Shown piece by piece: positions 11,001 through 17,526 of a stretch of 35,760 bases of DNA (positions are counted from its first letter, which is position 1; the number at the start of each line of letters is the position of its first letter). Origin of the DNA: Candidatus Poribacteria bacterium (GTDB taxonomy: Bacteria; Poribacteria; WGA-4E; UBA9662). A program made the position numbers and the translations under genes. The stretch spans positions 1-35,760 of the forward strand of contig DTUY01000049.1 in the NCBI GenBank assembly GCA_012963885.1, written 5' to 3'. The notes under the pieces were generated by a model that was not told the DNA's origin, ran no database searches, and saw only the letters and a program-made list of their open reading frames with translations.

Positions 11001-11588
11001 CCCGAATTGGAAGTGGAAATTTTGGACAGCGAGATTGGTGACAATTATCAGCTGACACTCACGCAAATGGAAATTCTCTCTATTCTGACTTTTGGAGACA
11101 CAGGATCTTTGTCTCTAACAGACGTAGATACGATGAGCAGTAGTGGCAGAGAAGTTATACTTCGGCAGGGAGAACGATTTGTCGGAAATTCAGTTGCCAG
11201 ATTTGCGGGACTTCGTGAAGCTCGGGTTAACCTAACTGCTCCTCTTGATCCTGAAGGCCGTTTTGATGGTTTTCTTGCTGATGGAAATCTTATGGTCGAT
11301 CCGCTTCTAGATCTGCGCAATGATTTTTTATTGATTCTTGATGATCCGATTTCAGCAATAGATCCAAGTGGGAAAATTGAGTCTGCAGGGTTAAAGGAAA
11401 TTTCAAAGAGATTAGCAATCACCTATTCAAATAAAATATCTTATCTAAATAAATTGAGTGAAAATACTCCCTATATAGAGGTTGAATATCAGATTAACAA
11501 ACACATGTCCGTGGCCGCTGAGAGGTACAGGATAAACCAAAATGTGGAACGATATGGTATTGATCTCAAGCTTGAGCTGGAATTTTAG
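5040..11588 (+). CDS. tamB: TamB-like translocation and assembly module / AsmA-like protein
   Basis: 2182 residues, an inner-membrane-anchored periplasm-spanning protein. An N-terminal transmembrane anchor (about residues 7-26) is followed by an AsmA-like start (NKPVSIGWISGNVLSGIEI) and then hundreds of residues of repeating beta-strand segments with recurrent GxLxGxI-like and I-x-G-x-A patterns. The C-terminal part has the DUF490 signature: a long strand-rich domain, the QMEILSILTFG segment and a final strand ending in phenylalanine. Family members form a hydrophobic groove moving phospholipids or outer-membrane protein substrates between membranes, working with an Omp85 partner. That partner is encoded immediately downstream. 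It is much longer than E. coli TamB (about 1260 residues), implying extra groove repeats. The start overlaps the upstream stop by one base; AAGG lies just ahead. Confidence 0.85.
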   Translation: MKRRNKFLIVITVVTIGISISGFYFLESGYVHQKIRLLLEEQVANQINKPVSIGWISGNVLSGIEIGQVEIHDLLPEKTRFFSTDSVELKYRLWGLLFGKFLVTKLNIKRPEFNIRVNEKGEINLTKLFLVQNHDVSSSIFQPLISHVRIENGVFNLEDKMRHLKVSISGISSSIQGPLRRWEHTGSLDVQDGFFEINGVRTQIERIQTQFSLIKGLRELKQMRVEFGNSTLTISCQASDLKNLDAEVNLDLDFQDLARFYTDQIIEGNARININVSSLAEEINGQLSVTFPFLRANRVEIRNVSTRAQFTRHHLRLTKIDGELAGGKISGYAEVNQGADGIKYSGLIDLVDSQAIDFFPMIHDLRSFLRSDGDVNIHVQFEGDGLDPNDLRMTGELVYDEASLNDIGIKVSQANWEIKSGQLLATANLDEARIRLDGLLGLANDRDIDLRITKIDVDKLSRIVGIPDLGGEGKVTGKISPLDLTGVFKVPEASLFNVPIGILTIPFQYRDEYVYIDQGLLVKNSSQLVLKGKALPVGNIPVDLVLYVEPLQIADYIRLVGNDYPIRGTVTGKLILDNTLEDLNGRGILEIADAEAWGLKFDPLSLPLEIESYDAIIKNFELSSRSQTGILNAKVTDRLDYEIDFRSKPMRLHELLIARDLGEIELDASMILDAVGKGHTSEPHIDLTCDFTDVSFAQNPLLDVNLVGIFTKEMISFEGFGFDETCRIHGTVRMEESNPYEIFVKGRSVDATLILPIINPLLRNRFGGVADGRIEMTGKLVDPLTVRMKMDLTKFGVSSDTGGLVSPDDEVVKIRYEGDVWYIDSFILASPQNWDPIISIMDSSVSPRHMEVKVRSNEFAVQNLTGLFPEIPIIFSGLARYSLNVTATEAERNLEDPKYELSWSIPNLEVKTGRGIINVTRAKGQLLYESNRLRIPTTNLLLFGNEVQMWGELPIVNQSTKLPPISDSTANDTQISIQSSNFQIGSITRFFPEISELSGSLDLHAQIGNCLSQPSIDAVVDLNRTSLKLFDFPIPVQDLFALISISSMPSGQIQIITERSSWQINDGFFSVDNAICKVNLVNFRPKVGSWAFTFSGDHANLTDIFSYLMSVPQPPISGHTNMRLTVAGLDNRVDTMTAQLICQNLNLKVADERITEIEPLRCTFSDRKFKVEPIKLGRARSVTDALSKNWMEIAGEIDLDGNLDLYFNTDKLPLSVALSMGNLPSRINGVLNSQIHVSNHLIQPNIEATWTVAANFKDESPEFKGKITYLDQRLNIHGTELAGYNNRLQLSGQIPINLSLDKVDLADRFLKVPINVQLSGEQVDLGFIASFFPEIDKSGGMADIDLRLQGTAARPYLDGEFSINNVNLQFVDNSLPISRGSIYAKAAEGHIDVTNFTCYIGEGKFDAQIQLMTDGLYPTDFIVKKFMIQNAGIADLSQSFLTEVFFPKLGGKITASGTLEIPINKFISRSVTDWTPQVLLPFNLQNIIAYAKSDVEIEELTLESLGYRVANNKNVNVVLRDRKLRVQSFLLTDITGATMTNPLELEGRGFWELDGNLDFVMKMRDFDISFLSNLVPPEYPIRGKLNANLQIYGTDTNPKVTLEWFPAKSSALTIANAEIDDFSGQITYQDQVWQVGREFAILSIGSNRVLFSGVIPFNLSIRDAIVLPLPQPIEGRIDIDIRALDFLPMIFPQFGLTAGIGMCNMTIGGSIYSPQLKGVASLRNVAFRLPETYISVDQARLDATFTNQGITIRRLEGNLNGGKFTAGGSLKSEWLHVTEINTWATLRDGCIFQNPQLYWVRCDRVDLTMIGDVIPTGKVELPVVRGTVRVADGRYKRPWRELANEWINQESAEIQFEVLSDYPIIRHLRLDLDVIAPDNISMVSDLGDFNDIKVSVNGKVVGPIQRPVYNGRVNILEGEFQVFAIDHPFTIKEGSYGENTNPLRLEPYYEIYAETSEPIRNVSLRNLDTRDVKVKLHMSGYLNESHNPELEVEILDSEIGDNYQLTLTQMEILSILTFGDTGSLSLTDVDTMSSSGREVILRQGERFVGNSVARFAGLREARVNLTAPLDPEGRFDGFLADGNLMVDPLLDLRNDFLLILDDPISAIDPSGKIESAGLKEISKRLAITYSNKISYLNKLSENTPYIEVEYQINKHMSVAAERYRINQNVERYGIDLKLELEF

Positions 11589-11595
11589 GAATTTC

Positions 11596-14361
11596 TTGAG
11601 TTTTTTCCTAAATCTTTCCTATCTCCTAATAAGGTTTGTATCTATCTTAGTATTGCTGATTCTGCATATTGAATCGTTGCGTGCCGATACACTTCCAGTG
11701 ATTCAAATTGAATATCTGCTTAATGGTGAAATTCTTGACCAATCCTCGATTCTTTCGCAGGCTTTAACCGATAAGACTGAAATTGAATATGGATATACAA
11801 TTTCCCTTTACAAAATTCGTCAATGCGTGGAAGCAATATACTCAATTGGCGAATTTTCGCAAGTCAGAGCAGTTGAAAAAAAGACGGAATCTGGAATTAT
11901 ACTAGTATTTCAACTCACTTCAAAAACCCGGATTGCTGAGATTAAGTTTGACGGTAATATTCTTGACAGAGATTTTGTTCTTGAGCGGATCCGTTCTAAT
12001 GTCGAACAAGAATATTCGGAAGAAATCGCACAGAAAGACGTAAAACATATTCTCAATCTTTATATGGATTACGGTTACTTCAATGCTCGTGTTCGTTTCA
12101 GCGTCCCACCAAAAGAACGTGTGGATGACGAAATACTCCTTCGTTTTGAGATTGTACCGTATGCTCGAGCAACAATTGAGGCTATAAAATTTGTCGGTAA
12201 TCTTGCTCTCAGTGACAAGGATATCCAGAACATCATAGAGATTAAAAGTAAACAATTCTACCAGAAAAAAACTGTTGAGAAGGAACTCCGTCGCCTCAGA
12301 GAACTGTATCGTCAGGAAGGTTATCTGTCAGTTCAGGTTACGTCAAGTCAGGTGTATGATGTTAATCTTAACAGGATCACCTTGACCTTTCATATAGTTG
12401 AGGGAAGGAGAGTCGTCGTTGAACTAATTGGCGATGGTTTTGACAAAAAGGTGTTGCGCGAAAAACTGGAAATTTTTAAGCAGGGCAATTATTCCGATTA
12501 TGTCCTTCGAAGTAACGCCCAGCGAATTCGGCAAATCTATCAGCAAAAAGGTTATTACGACCCGCAAGTCGAGTTTCAGGTTACAAGGGAATCGGAAGAA
12601 GAAATTGTAATCACTTTTGATATTGATCTTGGTAAAGTGCCGCGAATCCGAAAAATTGATTTTGTTGGTAATGGAGCTTTTAGTGACTCAGATCTTCTGC
12701 AGCAGATAGTAACCAGGAAACGCAGTTTTTTCTTTCTTCCTAGTTTAGGTTGGTTGTTTCCCAAAGGAATTTTCGATCCAATGGCCTTCGATAGAGATCG
12801 GAAAGCACTTGAACTTTTTTATAAGAAGAATGGATACTTGGATGCTAGAATTAAAGCTGAAAAGCACATTGATACCAAAACAAATCAACTTCACCTGCAA
12901 CTTGAAATCGATGAAGGAACACAGCAGCGAATTGATAATCTTGGTTTTGAAGGCAATGCCATTTTTAATATAGATCAGTTGATATCTATTATTTCAGCTC
13001 GGCTAGATATGCCTTATAGTAAGGATTTGGTGGAACAAGACCAACGTAAATTGGAGATGTTGTATGACCGTAAAGGTTACATTTACGCAAATATTGAGCC
13101 CCAATATTACGAATTGACCGGAAAACTCATTTATCGTATTACAGAGAATAAGCAAGCTAAGCTTGGAAAATTCTACATTCATGGCAATCTAAAAACGAAA
13201 GATCATGTACTACAGCGTGAGTTTGAAAACGCTGGGCTAGAAAAGGGGGACGTATTTAGTTTTGAGCGATTGATGGATGCTAAGCGAAAACTTTTTTTGC
13301 TTGGGTTATTTCGCTCAATTAGCATCCGAACGCCCGATAGAATTGATCAGAAAGAGATACTTGACGTTAATGTGCGGGTTGAAGAAAGGAAACCGGGATC
13401 AATCAGTTTAAGTGGCGGGTATAATCCTTCAAGCGAAATGTTTTCTTTTAAGAGCGTTCGCGGAACATTTGGTTTAAATTATAATAATTTATATGGTCGG
13501 AATTTAAGAGTAAGCACCAGAGCCCGATTTGGGACGGAGGGGAATCTTTATGAAACAATTTTCATCGAACCTTGGTTGGTTGGTAATACCATAGGAACAT
13601 TTCGGGTTTTTGAGGATAATCTTCAGGAAATCAGCGATATTACGCGGGCGAGGGGTGGTATCGCAAGTCTGATAAAAAGACTGGGGGGTAATAATAAATT
13701 ATCTGTTCAATACAAGTATCAAGAACTTCATCAAAAGAAAAGAGAACTAGGAACGACGGTGAGCAGTTTCGGGTTATCGTTTCACCGTGACAGTCGCGAT
13801 CATTTTTTCAGTCCTCGAGATGGTCAATTGAATGAGTTTATGATTGAATACGCTGGTGGACTGTTGTCAGGGAAAACAAGCTTTGTCAAAGTTACAACCG
13901 ATCATCGATTTTATGGAAATGTTGCTGATGTGGTTTTTGCCAGTGCGATTCGGCTCGGCTTTGAAAAAGGGCTTCGAAATCAGGTAAGGTTGCCTTCTTT
14001 TGAACGGTTTCGGGTTGGAGGGGCCACAACGGTTCGGGGCTATGCCGAGATGTCTTTAGGACCTTTAGATGAATCTGGTGATCATCGAGGTGACGTGATG
14101 TTCGTCTTTAATACGGAACTTCGTTTTCCCATATACAACCTAGTTGGTGCGGCAATATTTTTTGATTTAGGCGATATATGGAACGAGCCAGAGACCATTA
14201 GTGACTTGATTAAGAATATTCGTGCGAATCAACCTTGGTCTGCAATTGGTCTTGGGCTTCGAATAGACACAGCATTGGGACCTGCACGTTTAGATTATGG
14301 GATTCCGATTGATCAGGATTTAGACGGTAAATTCCATCTTGCACTTGGGCATACTTTTTAA
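11596..14361 (+). CDS. bamA: Omp85-family outer membrane assembly factor (BamA/TamA-type), seven predicted POTRA domains
   Basis: 921 residues from a TTG start at 11596, chosen because AGGA at 11587-11590 sits five bases upstream and the product then starts with a clean signal peptide ending LRA|DT at about residue 30. Seven POTRA-like units follow at about residues 35-109, 112-190, 192-270, 271-347, 350-440, 445-519 and 522-600; most start with a strand ending F-x-G-N (IKFDGN, IKFVGN, IDFVGN, LGFEGN). The remaining 320 residues are the 16-strand barrel, with the VRGY motif of the L6 loop and a terminal strand ending HTF. BamA inserts beta-barrel proteins in the outer membrane; TamA is the TamB partner. 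The position after tamB and the POTRA number do not decide between these roles. An ATG at 11542 would overlap tamB by 47 bases and is less likely. Confidence 0.9.
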   Translation: MSFFLNLSYLLIRFVSILVLLILHIESLRADTLPVIQIEYLLNGEILDQSSILSQALTDKTEIEYGYTISLYKIRQCVEAIYSIGEFSQVRAVEKKTESGIILVFQLTSKTRIAEIKFDGNILDRDFVLERIRSNVEQEYSEEIAQKDVKHILNLYMDYGYFNARVRFSVPPKERVDDEILLRFEIVPYARATIEAIKFVGNLALSDKDIQNIIEIKSKQFYQKKTVEKELRRLRELYRQEGYLSVQVTSSQVYDVNLNRITLTFHIVEGRRVVVELIGDGFDKKVLREKLEIFKQGNYSDYVLRSNAQRIRQIYQQKGYYDPQVEFQVTRESEEEIVITFDIDLGKVPRIRKIDFVGNGAFSDSDLLQQIVTRKRSFFFLPSLGWLFPKGIFDPMAFDRDRKALELFYKKNGYLDARIKAEKHIDTKTNQLHLQLEIDEGTQQRIDNLGFEGNAIFNIDQLISIISARLDMPYSKDLVEQDQRKLEMLYDRKGYIYANIEPQYYELTGKLIYRITENKQAKLGKFYIHGNLKTKDHVLQREFENAGLEKGDVFSFERLMDAKRKLFLLGLFRSISIRTPDRIDQKEILDVNVRVEERKPGSISLSGGYNPSSEMFSFKSVRGTFGLNYNNLYGRNLRVSTRARFGTEGNLYETIFIEPWLVGNTIGTFRVFEDNLQEISDITRARGGIASLIKRLGGNNKLSVQYKYQELHQKKRELGTTVSSFGLSFHRDSRDHFFSPRDGQLNEFMIEYAGGLLSGKTSFVKVTTDHRFYGNVADVVFASAIRLGFEKGLRNQVRLPSFERFRVGGATTVRGYAEMSLGPLDESGDHRGDVMFVFNTELRFPIYNLVGAAIFFDLGDIWNEPETISDLIKNIRANQPWSAIGLGLRIDTALGPARLDYGIPIDQDLDGKFHLALGHTF

Positions 14362-14593
14362 GTGAGGTCATTTGATTTTCGAAGTGGATATCGACAATTA
14401 ATTTGCTAAATAGCCAATCATCTTGGTGATACTATACTTGGACTAAGGTATTATGAGTGATGCACATTGCGACGTGCAATTTTTTATTTCGTTTGGTGGA
14501 ACGAAGTAAAATCATATCTCGTACACGTGCTACAGACGAAGTTTTTTGAAGGGGGGTTGGAAAATAAATGACTTTACTTTTAGGAGAAAATTC
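14362..14593. other. Intergenic region without a recognisable gene
   Basis: This stretch between the Omp85 gene and the tRNA-operon promoter shows no coding frame that I recognise. It holds the weak terminator candidate at 14461-14484 and a second small inverted repeat (TTCGTT/AACGAA) near 14487-14505. Confidence 0.5.
14461..14484 (+). terminator. Possible weak terminator downstream of the Omp85 gene
   Basis: TGCAC (14461-14465) can pair with GTGCA (14474-14478) around an eight-base loop, and a T-rich run follows. The stem is only five base pairs, so this is tentative. It is the only terminator-like structure between the Omp85 gene and the tRNA promoter. Confidence 0.3.
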
Positions 14594-14623
14594 TTGACAA
14601 AGTTTTTTCACTGTATGTATAAT
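14594..14623 (+). promoter_or_regulatory. Sigma-70 promoter of the tRNA-secE-nusG-rpl operon
   Basis: A perfect TTGACA (14594-14599) and perfect TATAAT (14618-14623) are separated by 18 bases. Transcription would begin near 14630, about 15 bases before the first tRNA. It is the best consensus promoter that I noticed in the window and fits a highly expressed tRNA and translation operon. Confidence 0.85.
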
Positions 14624-14644
14624 TCTAGCTCGTCTGTATTATAG

Positions 14645-14720
14645 GCTGGCGTAGCTCAATCGGCAGAGCAAGTGATTTGTAATCACTAGGTTGGAGGTTC
14701 AAGTCCTCTCGTCAGCTCCA
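14645..14720 (+). tRNA. tRNA-Thr (anticodon TGT)
   Basis: The acceptor stem GCTGGCG pairs with CGTCAGC (one G-T). The anticodon stem AGTGA/TCACT encloses the loop TTTGTAA, giving TGT. The T-arm GGAGGTTCAAGTCCTC is intact and the terminal CCA is encoded. First of five tRNAs behind the consensus promoter. Confidence 0.95.
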
Positions 14721-14731
14721 GTTCGTCGGAT

Positions 14732-14817
14732 GGGGAGATAGCGAAGCTGGCCAAACGCGGCAGACTGTAAATCTGTTCCCTCAGGGTTCGGCGGTTCGAA
14801 TCCGTCTCTCCCCACCA
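14732..14817 (+). tRNA. tRNA-Tyr (anticodon GTA)
   Basis: The acceptor GGGGAGA pairs with TCTCCCC. The anticodon loop CTGTAAA gives GTA, and a long class II variable arm is present, as expected for bacterial tRNA-Tyr. CCA is encoded at 14815-14817. It lies 11 bases after tRNA-Thr. Confidence 0.95.
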
Positions 14818-14823
14818 TTTTTT

Positions 14824-14896
14824 GCGGGAGTAGCTCATTTGGTAGAGCCTCTGCCTTCCAAGCAGATGGTAGCGGGTTCGAGCCCCGTCTCCCGCT
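14824..14896 (+). tRNA. tRNA-Gly (anticodon TCC)
   Basis: The acceptor GCGGGAG pairs with CTCCCGC. The anticodon stem TCTGC/GCAGA encloses CTTCCAA, giving TCC. The T-arm is GCGGGTTCGAGCCCCGT. No CCA is encoded, unlike the two tRNAs before it. Confidence 0.95.
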
Positions 14897-14909
14897 TTGG
14901 GTTTGAAAT

Positions 14910-14982
14910 GCCGACGTAGCTCAGTAGGTAGAGCACATCATTGGTAATGATGAGGTCACCGGTTCAATCCCGGTCGTCGGCT
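14910..14982 (+). tRNA. tRNA-Thr (anticodon GGT)
   Basis: The acceptor GCCGACG pairs perfectly with CGTCGGC. The anticodon stem CATCA/TGATG encloses TTGGTAA, giving GGT. No CCA is encoded. In the common bacterial order this gene is followed by tuf; here only 49 bases separate it from tRNA-Trp. Confidence 0.95.
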
Positions 14983-15031
14983 TTGCATTTGAGTCGTTTT
15001 AAATTTAAGCACGTTAATTTCATCTTATAGT

Positions 15032-15106
15032 AGGCCATTAGCTCAGTCTGGTTAGAGCGTCGGTCTCCAAAACCGAAAGTCGGGGGTTCGAATCCCTCAT
15101 GGCCTG
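15032..15106 (+). tRNA. tRNA-Trp (anticodon CCA)
   Basis: The acceptor AGGCCAT pairs perfectly with ATGGCCT. The anticodon stem TCGGT/ACCGA encloses CTCCAAA, giving CCA. The discriminator is G and the 3' CCA is not encoded. secE starts 28 bases later, the usual tRNA-Trp-secE-nusG order. Confidence 0.95.
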
Positions 15107-15134
15107 CCTTGTTTTTGCTGAAAGTTTGGTGTGT

Positions 15135-15527
15135 ATGATAGCTCGTATAAAAAAATATGTAAAAGGTATCCTACTAGAGTGGGATAAGGTTTCCAAACCA
15201 GATTGGAAGCAGGTTAAAGCAAATACGCTTGTTGTTGTTGTGGCAACCTTAATCCTGGGAATTTATCTTTGGATAATTGACGGAAATCAGGATTATCCAA
15301 TATGGTCAGCCCCGGATACAATATTTGGGCCAGGCTTGATATTTCTACTGGTGCTAGTGATAGCTCTATTGTGGTTTGCGAGGAGGTTCACATCAAGATG
15401 GGAGGTTGTAATTCCAGTTTCGCTCGCTCCGTTATTGCTTGTGTTGGCCCTCCACTACATCGTCGCACCAAGCGATCCTGTCTCTGGTTTCGGTATTGCT
15501 TGGATTCGCCAATTGTTTTTGAAGTAA
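15135..15527 (+). CDS. secE: Preprotein translocase subunit SecE with C-terminal membrane extension
   Basis: 130 residues from the ATG at 15135; an in-frame ATG at 15099 lies inside tRNA-Trp and is rejected. Residues 10-50 form the SecE core: an amphipathic helix with LLEWDKVSKPDWKQVKANT followed by the essential transmembrane helix (about 29-48, ending in YLWIID). SecE clamps the two halves of the SecY channel. Bacterial SecE normally ends shortly after this helix. Here about 80 further residues follow with two more predicted membrane helices (about 65-84 and 91-110). Position between tRNA-Trp and nusG supports the identity strongly. The role of the extension is unknown; E. coli SecE has its two extra helices at the N-terminus instead. 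Confidence 0.85.
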   Translation: MIARIKKYVKGILLEWDKVSKPDWKQVKANTLVVVVATLILGIYLWIIDGNQDYPIWSAPDTIFGPGLIFLLVLVIALLWFARRFTSRWEVVIPVSLAPLLLVLALHYIVAPSDPVSGFGIAWIRQLFLK

Positions 15528-15540
15528 GAGGATTATCCTA

Positions 15541-16164
15541 ATGACTGACGCTACACCTGACGCTACACCTGACGCTACACCTGACGCTACACCTGACGCT
15601 ACGACAGGTTTCTGGTATATTGTTCATATTTACTCAGGACACGAAAAAAAGGTAGAAATCAATCTTCAGAAGCGTGTTCGAGCTATGGGGCTTGATCAAC
15701 AAATTCTGACGGTTATTGTTCCTATCAAAGAAGTTGCTGAGGTCAGGAATGGTAAGCGTCGCGTTGTGGAGCGCCCTTCTTATCCAGGTTATATTCTTAT
15801 ACAAACATCTGATGAATTGAAGGCTAATTCTGAAAATCCTGATGTACTGCGAAGTTGGCAATTGGTTAAAGAAACACCAAGTGTCATGGGGTTCATTGGA
15901 TCTTCGTCGAATCCTGTACCTCTTAATGAAGAAGAAGTCAATCAGGTTTTAAATCTGTCATCAGGTGGTGAGAGACCGGAACCTATTCTTGAGGTTGATT
16001 TTATTTCAGGTGACCAAGTTAGAGTCATTGAAGGACCTTTTAAAGGTTTCCCGGCGGAAGTCAACGAGGTGGATCGAGAGCGACAGCGTGTACACTTAAC
16101 AATTTCGATTTTTGGTCGATCCACACCAATAGATCTCGAGTTCCTAGAAGTCGAAAAAATATAG
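15541..16164 (+). CDS. nusG: Transcription termination/antitermination protein NusG
   Basis: 207 residues. The NGN domain starts with FWYIVHIYSGHEKKVEINL (about residue 24 on) and includes RRVVERPSYPGYILI. The C-terminal KOW domain includes DQVRVIEGPFKGFPAEV and ends VEKI. NusG binds RNA polymerase, aids Rho-dependent termination and links transcription to translation. The first 21 residues are a low-complexity tail made of D-A-T-P repeats encoded by a 12-base tandem repeat, which is not part of the family fold. It is 13 bases after secE and 36 bases before rplK. Confidence 0.95.
   Translation: MTDATPDATPDATPDATPDATTGFWYIVHIYSGHEKKVEINLQKRVRAMGLDQQILTVIVPIKEVAEVRNGKRRVVERPSYPGYILIQTSDELKANSENPDVLRSWQLVKETPSVMGFIGSSSNPVPLNEEEVNQVLNLSSGGERPEPILEVDFISGDQVRVIEGPFKGFPAEVNEVDRERQRVHLTISIFGRSTPIDLEFLEVEKI
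15547..15602 (+). repeat. 12-base tandem repeat in the 5' end of nusG
   Basis: The unit GACGCTACACCT occurs four times without change (15547-15594), followed by a partial fifth copy (15595-15602). It encodes D-A-T-P repeats. Because the unit is a multiple of three, copy-number changes would alter tail length without breaking the frame. Confidence 0.95.
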
Positions 16165-16200
16165 ATTCAAAAAATCAAATAAAACGAAAGATTCGTAAAA

Positions 16201-16623
16201 ATGGCGAAAATAGTTGCTGGAATGGTTAAACTTCAGGTGGTTTCTGGGCAAGCGACGCCGAATCCTCCTGTCGGTCCGAGTTTGGCTCCATACATGATTA
16301 ACATTCCTGAATTTATTAAAGCTTTCAATGCTAAAACTCAAGATCAGATGGGGCTTGTGGTTACGACTGTCATTACGTGCTTTGAAGATCGTTCCTATGA
16401 ATTTGAGGTTAAATCTCCACCTGCCTCTGTACTATTGAAGCAAGCAGCGCAGCTGGCCAAAGCTTCTGGGGAACCAAACCGAGAAAAAGTTGCTACTATT
16501 AATAGAGAACAGGTTAAAGAAATTGCTCAAATTAAATTGCCTGACTTAAATACGAACGACATTGAATCGGCAATGCGCATGGTTGCTGGTACAGCGCGTA
16601 GCATGGGTATTGTTGTACAGTAA
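16201..16623 (+). CDS. rplK: 50S ribosomal protein L11
   Basis: 140 residues, normal L11 length. The N-terminal domain has KLQVVSGQATPNPPVGPSL and the C-terminal 23S-rRNA-binding domain has LPDLNTNDIESAMRMVAGTARSMGI. L11 forms the GTPase-associated centre with the L10-L12 stalk. The N-terminal signature differs from the usual PPVGPALGQHGVNI: after PPVGPSL comes APYMINI, so the G-Q-x-G core is replaced, while the prolines linked to thiostrepton response are kept. It sits between nusG and rplA in the standard order with a 12-base gap to rplA. Confidence 0.95.
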   Translation: MAKIVAGMVKLQVVSGQATPNPPVGPSLAPYMINIPEFIKAFNAKTQDQMGLVVTTVITCFEDRSYEFEVKSPPASVLLKQAAQLAKASGEPNREKVATINREQVKEIAQIKLPDLNTNDIESAMRMVAGTARSMGIVVQ

Positions 16624-16635
16624 AGGAGCATTATT

Positions 16636-17349
16636 ATGGCGAAAAGAACGAAGAGATATCAAAAAGCTTTTGAGCTTGTTGATCAATCCAAGCGATATGA
16701 GCTTGATGAAGGGATTTTATTACTAAAAAAAACAGCTGGTATGAAGTTTGATGAAACAGTTGACTTAGCTACCCGGTTGGGGTTGGATTCGCGTCAAGCG
16801 GATCAGAATATTCGGGGTACGGTTGCTCTTCCACATGGCACTGGAAAGCAGGTGCGTGTGGTTGTTTTTGCTGAGGGATCAGCCGCTCAGGAAGCTGAAG
16901 AGGCTGGCGCGGACTTTGTTGGGGTAGATGAACTGGTTGAAAAAATCACTGGTGGTTGGTTTGAATTTGATTCAGCCATTGCTCATCCTAGTTTGGTGAG
17001 AGAGATTATGCCGAAGTTAGGAAGAATTCTGGGGCCTCGTGGACTTATGCCGAATGCAAAATCCGGTACTGTTACGGAACAGGTGGGTGACGCTGTCCGC
17101 GATGTAAAAGCGGGACAAATTGAATACCGTCTTGAAAAGGAATCAGGTGTTGTTCACGTATTGGTTGGCAAGATCTCGTTTGATGACAACCAAATTAAGG
17201 ATAACGTAAATGAGGTTATGTCAGCGTTAATTAAAGCTCGGCCAGCTACGGCAAAAGGAAGATATGTTAAGAGTGTGGCTATTTCATCAACGATGGGTGT
17301 TGGTATTCGCTTAGAACCGTCGCAGTTTGTTTTAGGTGAAGTTGGGTAG
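16636..17349 (+). CDS. rplA: 50S ribosomal protein L1
   Basis: 237 residues. L1 builds the mobile stalk at the ribosomal E site and often represses its own rplK-rplA mRNA. Family segments visible include [21 protein letters not shown], the [18 protein letters not shown] core and the C-terminal MGVGIRL. AAAGGAG precedes the ATG at 16636. It starts 12 bases after rplK and is followed by the rplJ leader. Confidence 0.97.
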   Translation: MAKRTKRYQKAFELVDQSKRYELDEGILLLKKTAGMKFDETVDLATRLGLDSRQADQNIRGTVALPHGTGKQVRVVVFAEGSAAQEAEEAGADFVGVDELVEKITGGWFEFDSAIAHPSLVREIMPKLGRILGPRGLMPNAKSGTVTEQVGDAVRDVKAGQIEYRLEKESGVVHVLVGKISFDDNQIKDNVNEVMSALIKARPATAKGRYVKSVAISSTMGVGIRLEPSQFVLGEVG

Positions 17350-17383
17350 CGAAATACAAGAAAATAAAAAATTGAATATATTC

Positions 17384-17470
17384 TCAGGCCAGTCGTAGAT
17401 GGCAGGTGCATTTGCTTAAATTTTATTGCCTGCTGAGATGGGTTTGGATTCCATATATGATATCGGAATT
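17384..17470 (+). promoter_or_regulatory. Candidate L10 leader (autoregulatory mRNA structure)
   Basis: This segment holds the elements expected of a ribosomal protein L10 leader: GGCAGGTGC (from 17401), GCTTAAAT, and GCCTGCTGAGAT (from 17428). GCAGG (17402-17406) pairs with CCTGC (17429-17433). In bacteria the L10(L12)4 complex binds this structure to limit rplJL expression. An intrinsic terminator follows directly (17473-17499), so control here probably works by attenuation. Confidence 0.65.
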
Positions 17471-17472
17471 TT

Positions 17473-17499
17473 GCCTCCTGCTGACTGGAGGCTTTTTTT
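17473..17499 (+). terminator. Intrinsic terminator/attenuator upstream of rplJ
   Basis: GCCTCC (17473-17478) pairs with GGAGGC (17487-17492) around an eight-base loop and is followed by seven Ts. It lies between rplA and rplJ, 27 bases before the rplJ start, so readthrough must be regulated for rplJL to be expressed from the upstream promoter. Confidence 0.8.
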
Positions 17500-17526
17500 A
17501 TTGTGTAGTTGGAAGAGGAGACATAT

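Noticed and set aside
11542..11595. ATG start for the Omp85 gene inside tamB
   Set aside because: It adds 18 residues in front of the signal peptide and lacks a good ribosome binding site; TTG 11596 has AGGA at ideal spacing.
14487..14505. Small hairpin TTCGTT/AACGAA before the tRNA promoter
   Set aside because: Short stem with no T-run in the plus direction; not convincing as a terminator.
15099..15134. Upstream ATG extension of secE
   Set aside because: It would start inside tRNA-Trp; the next ATG at 15135 fits the SecE core.
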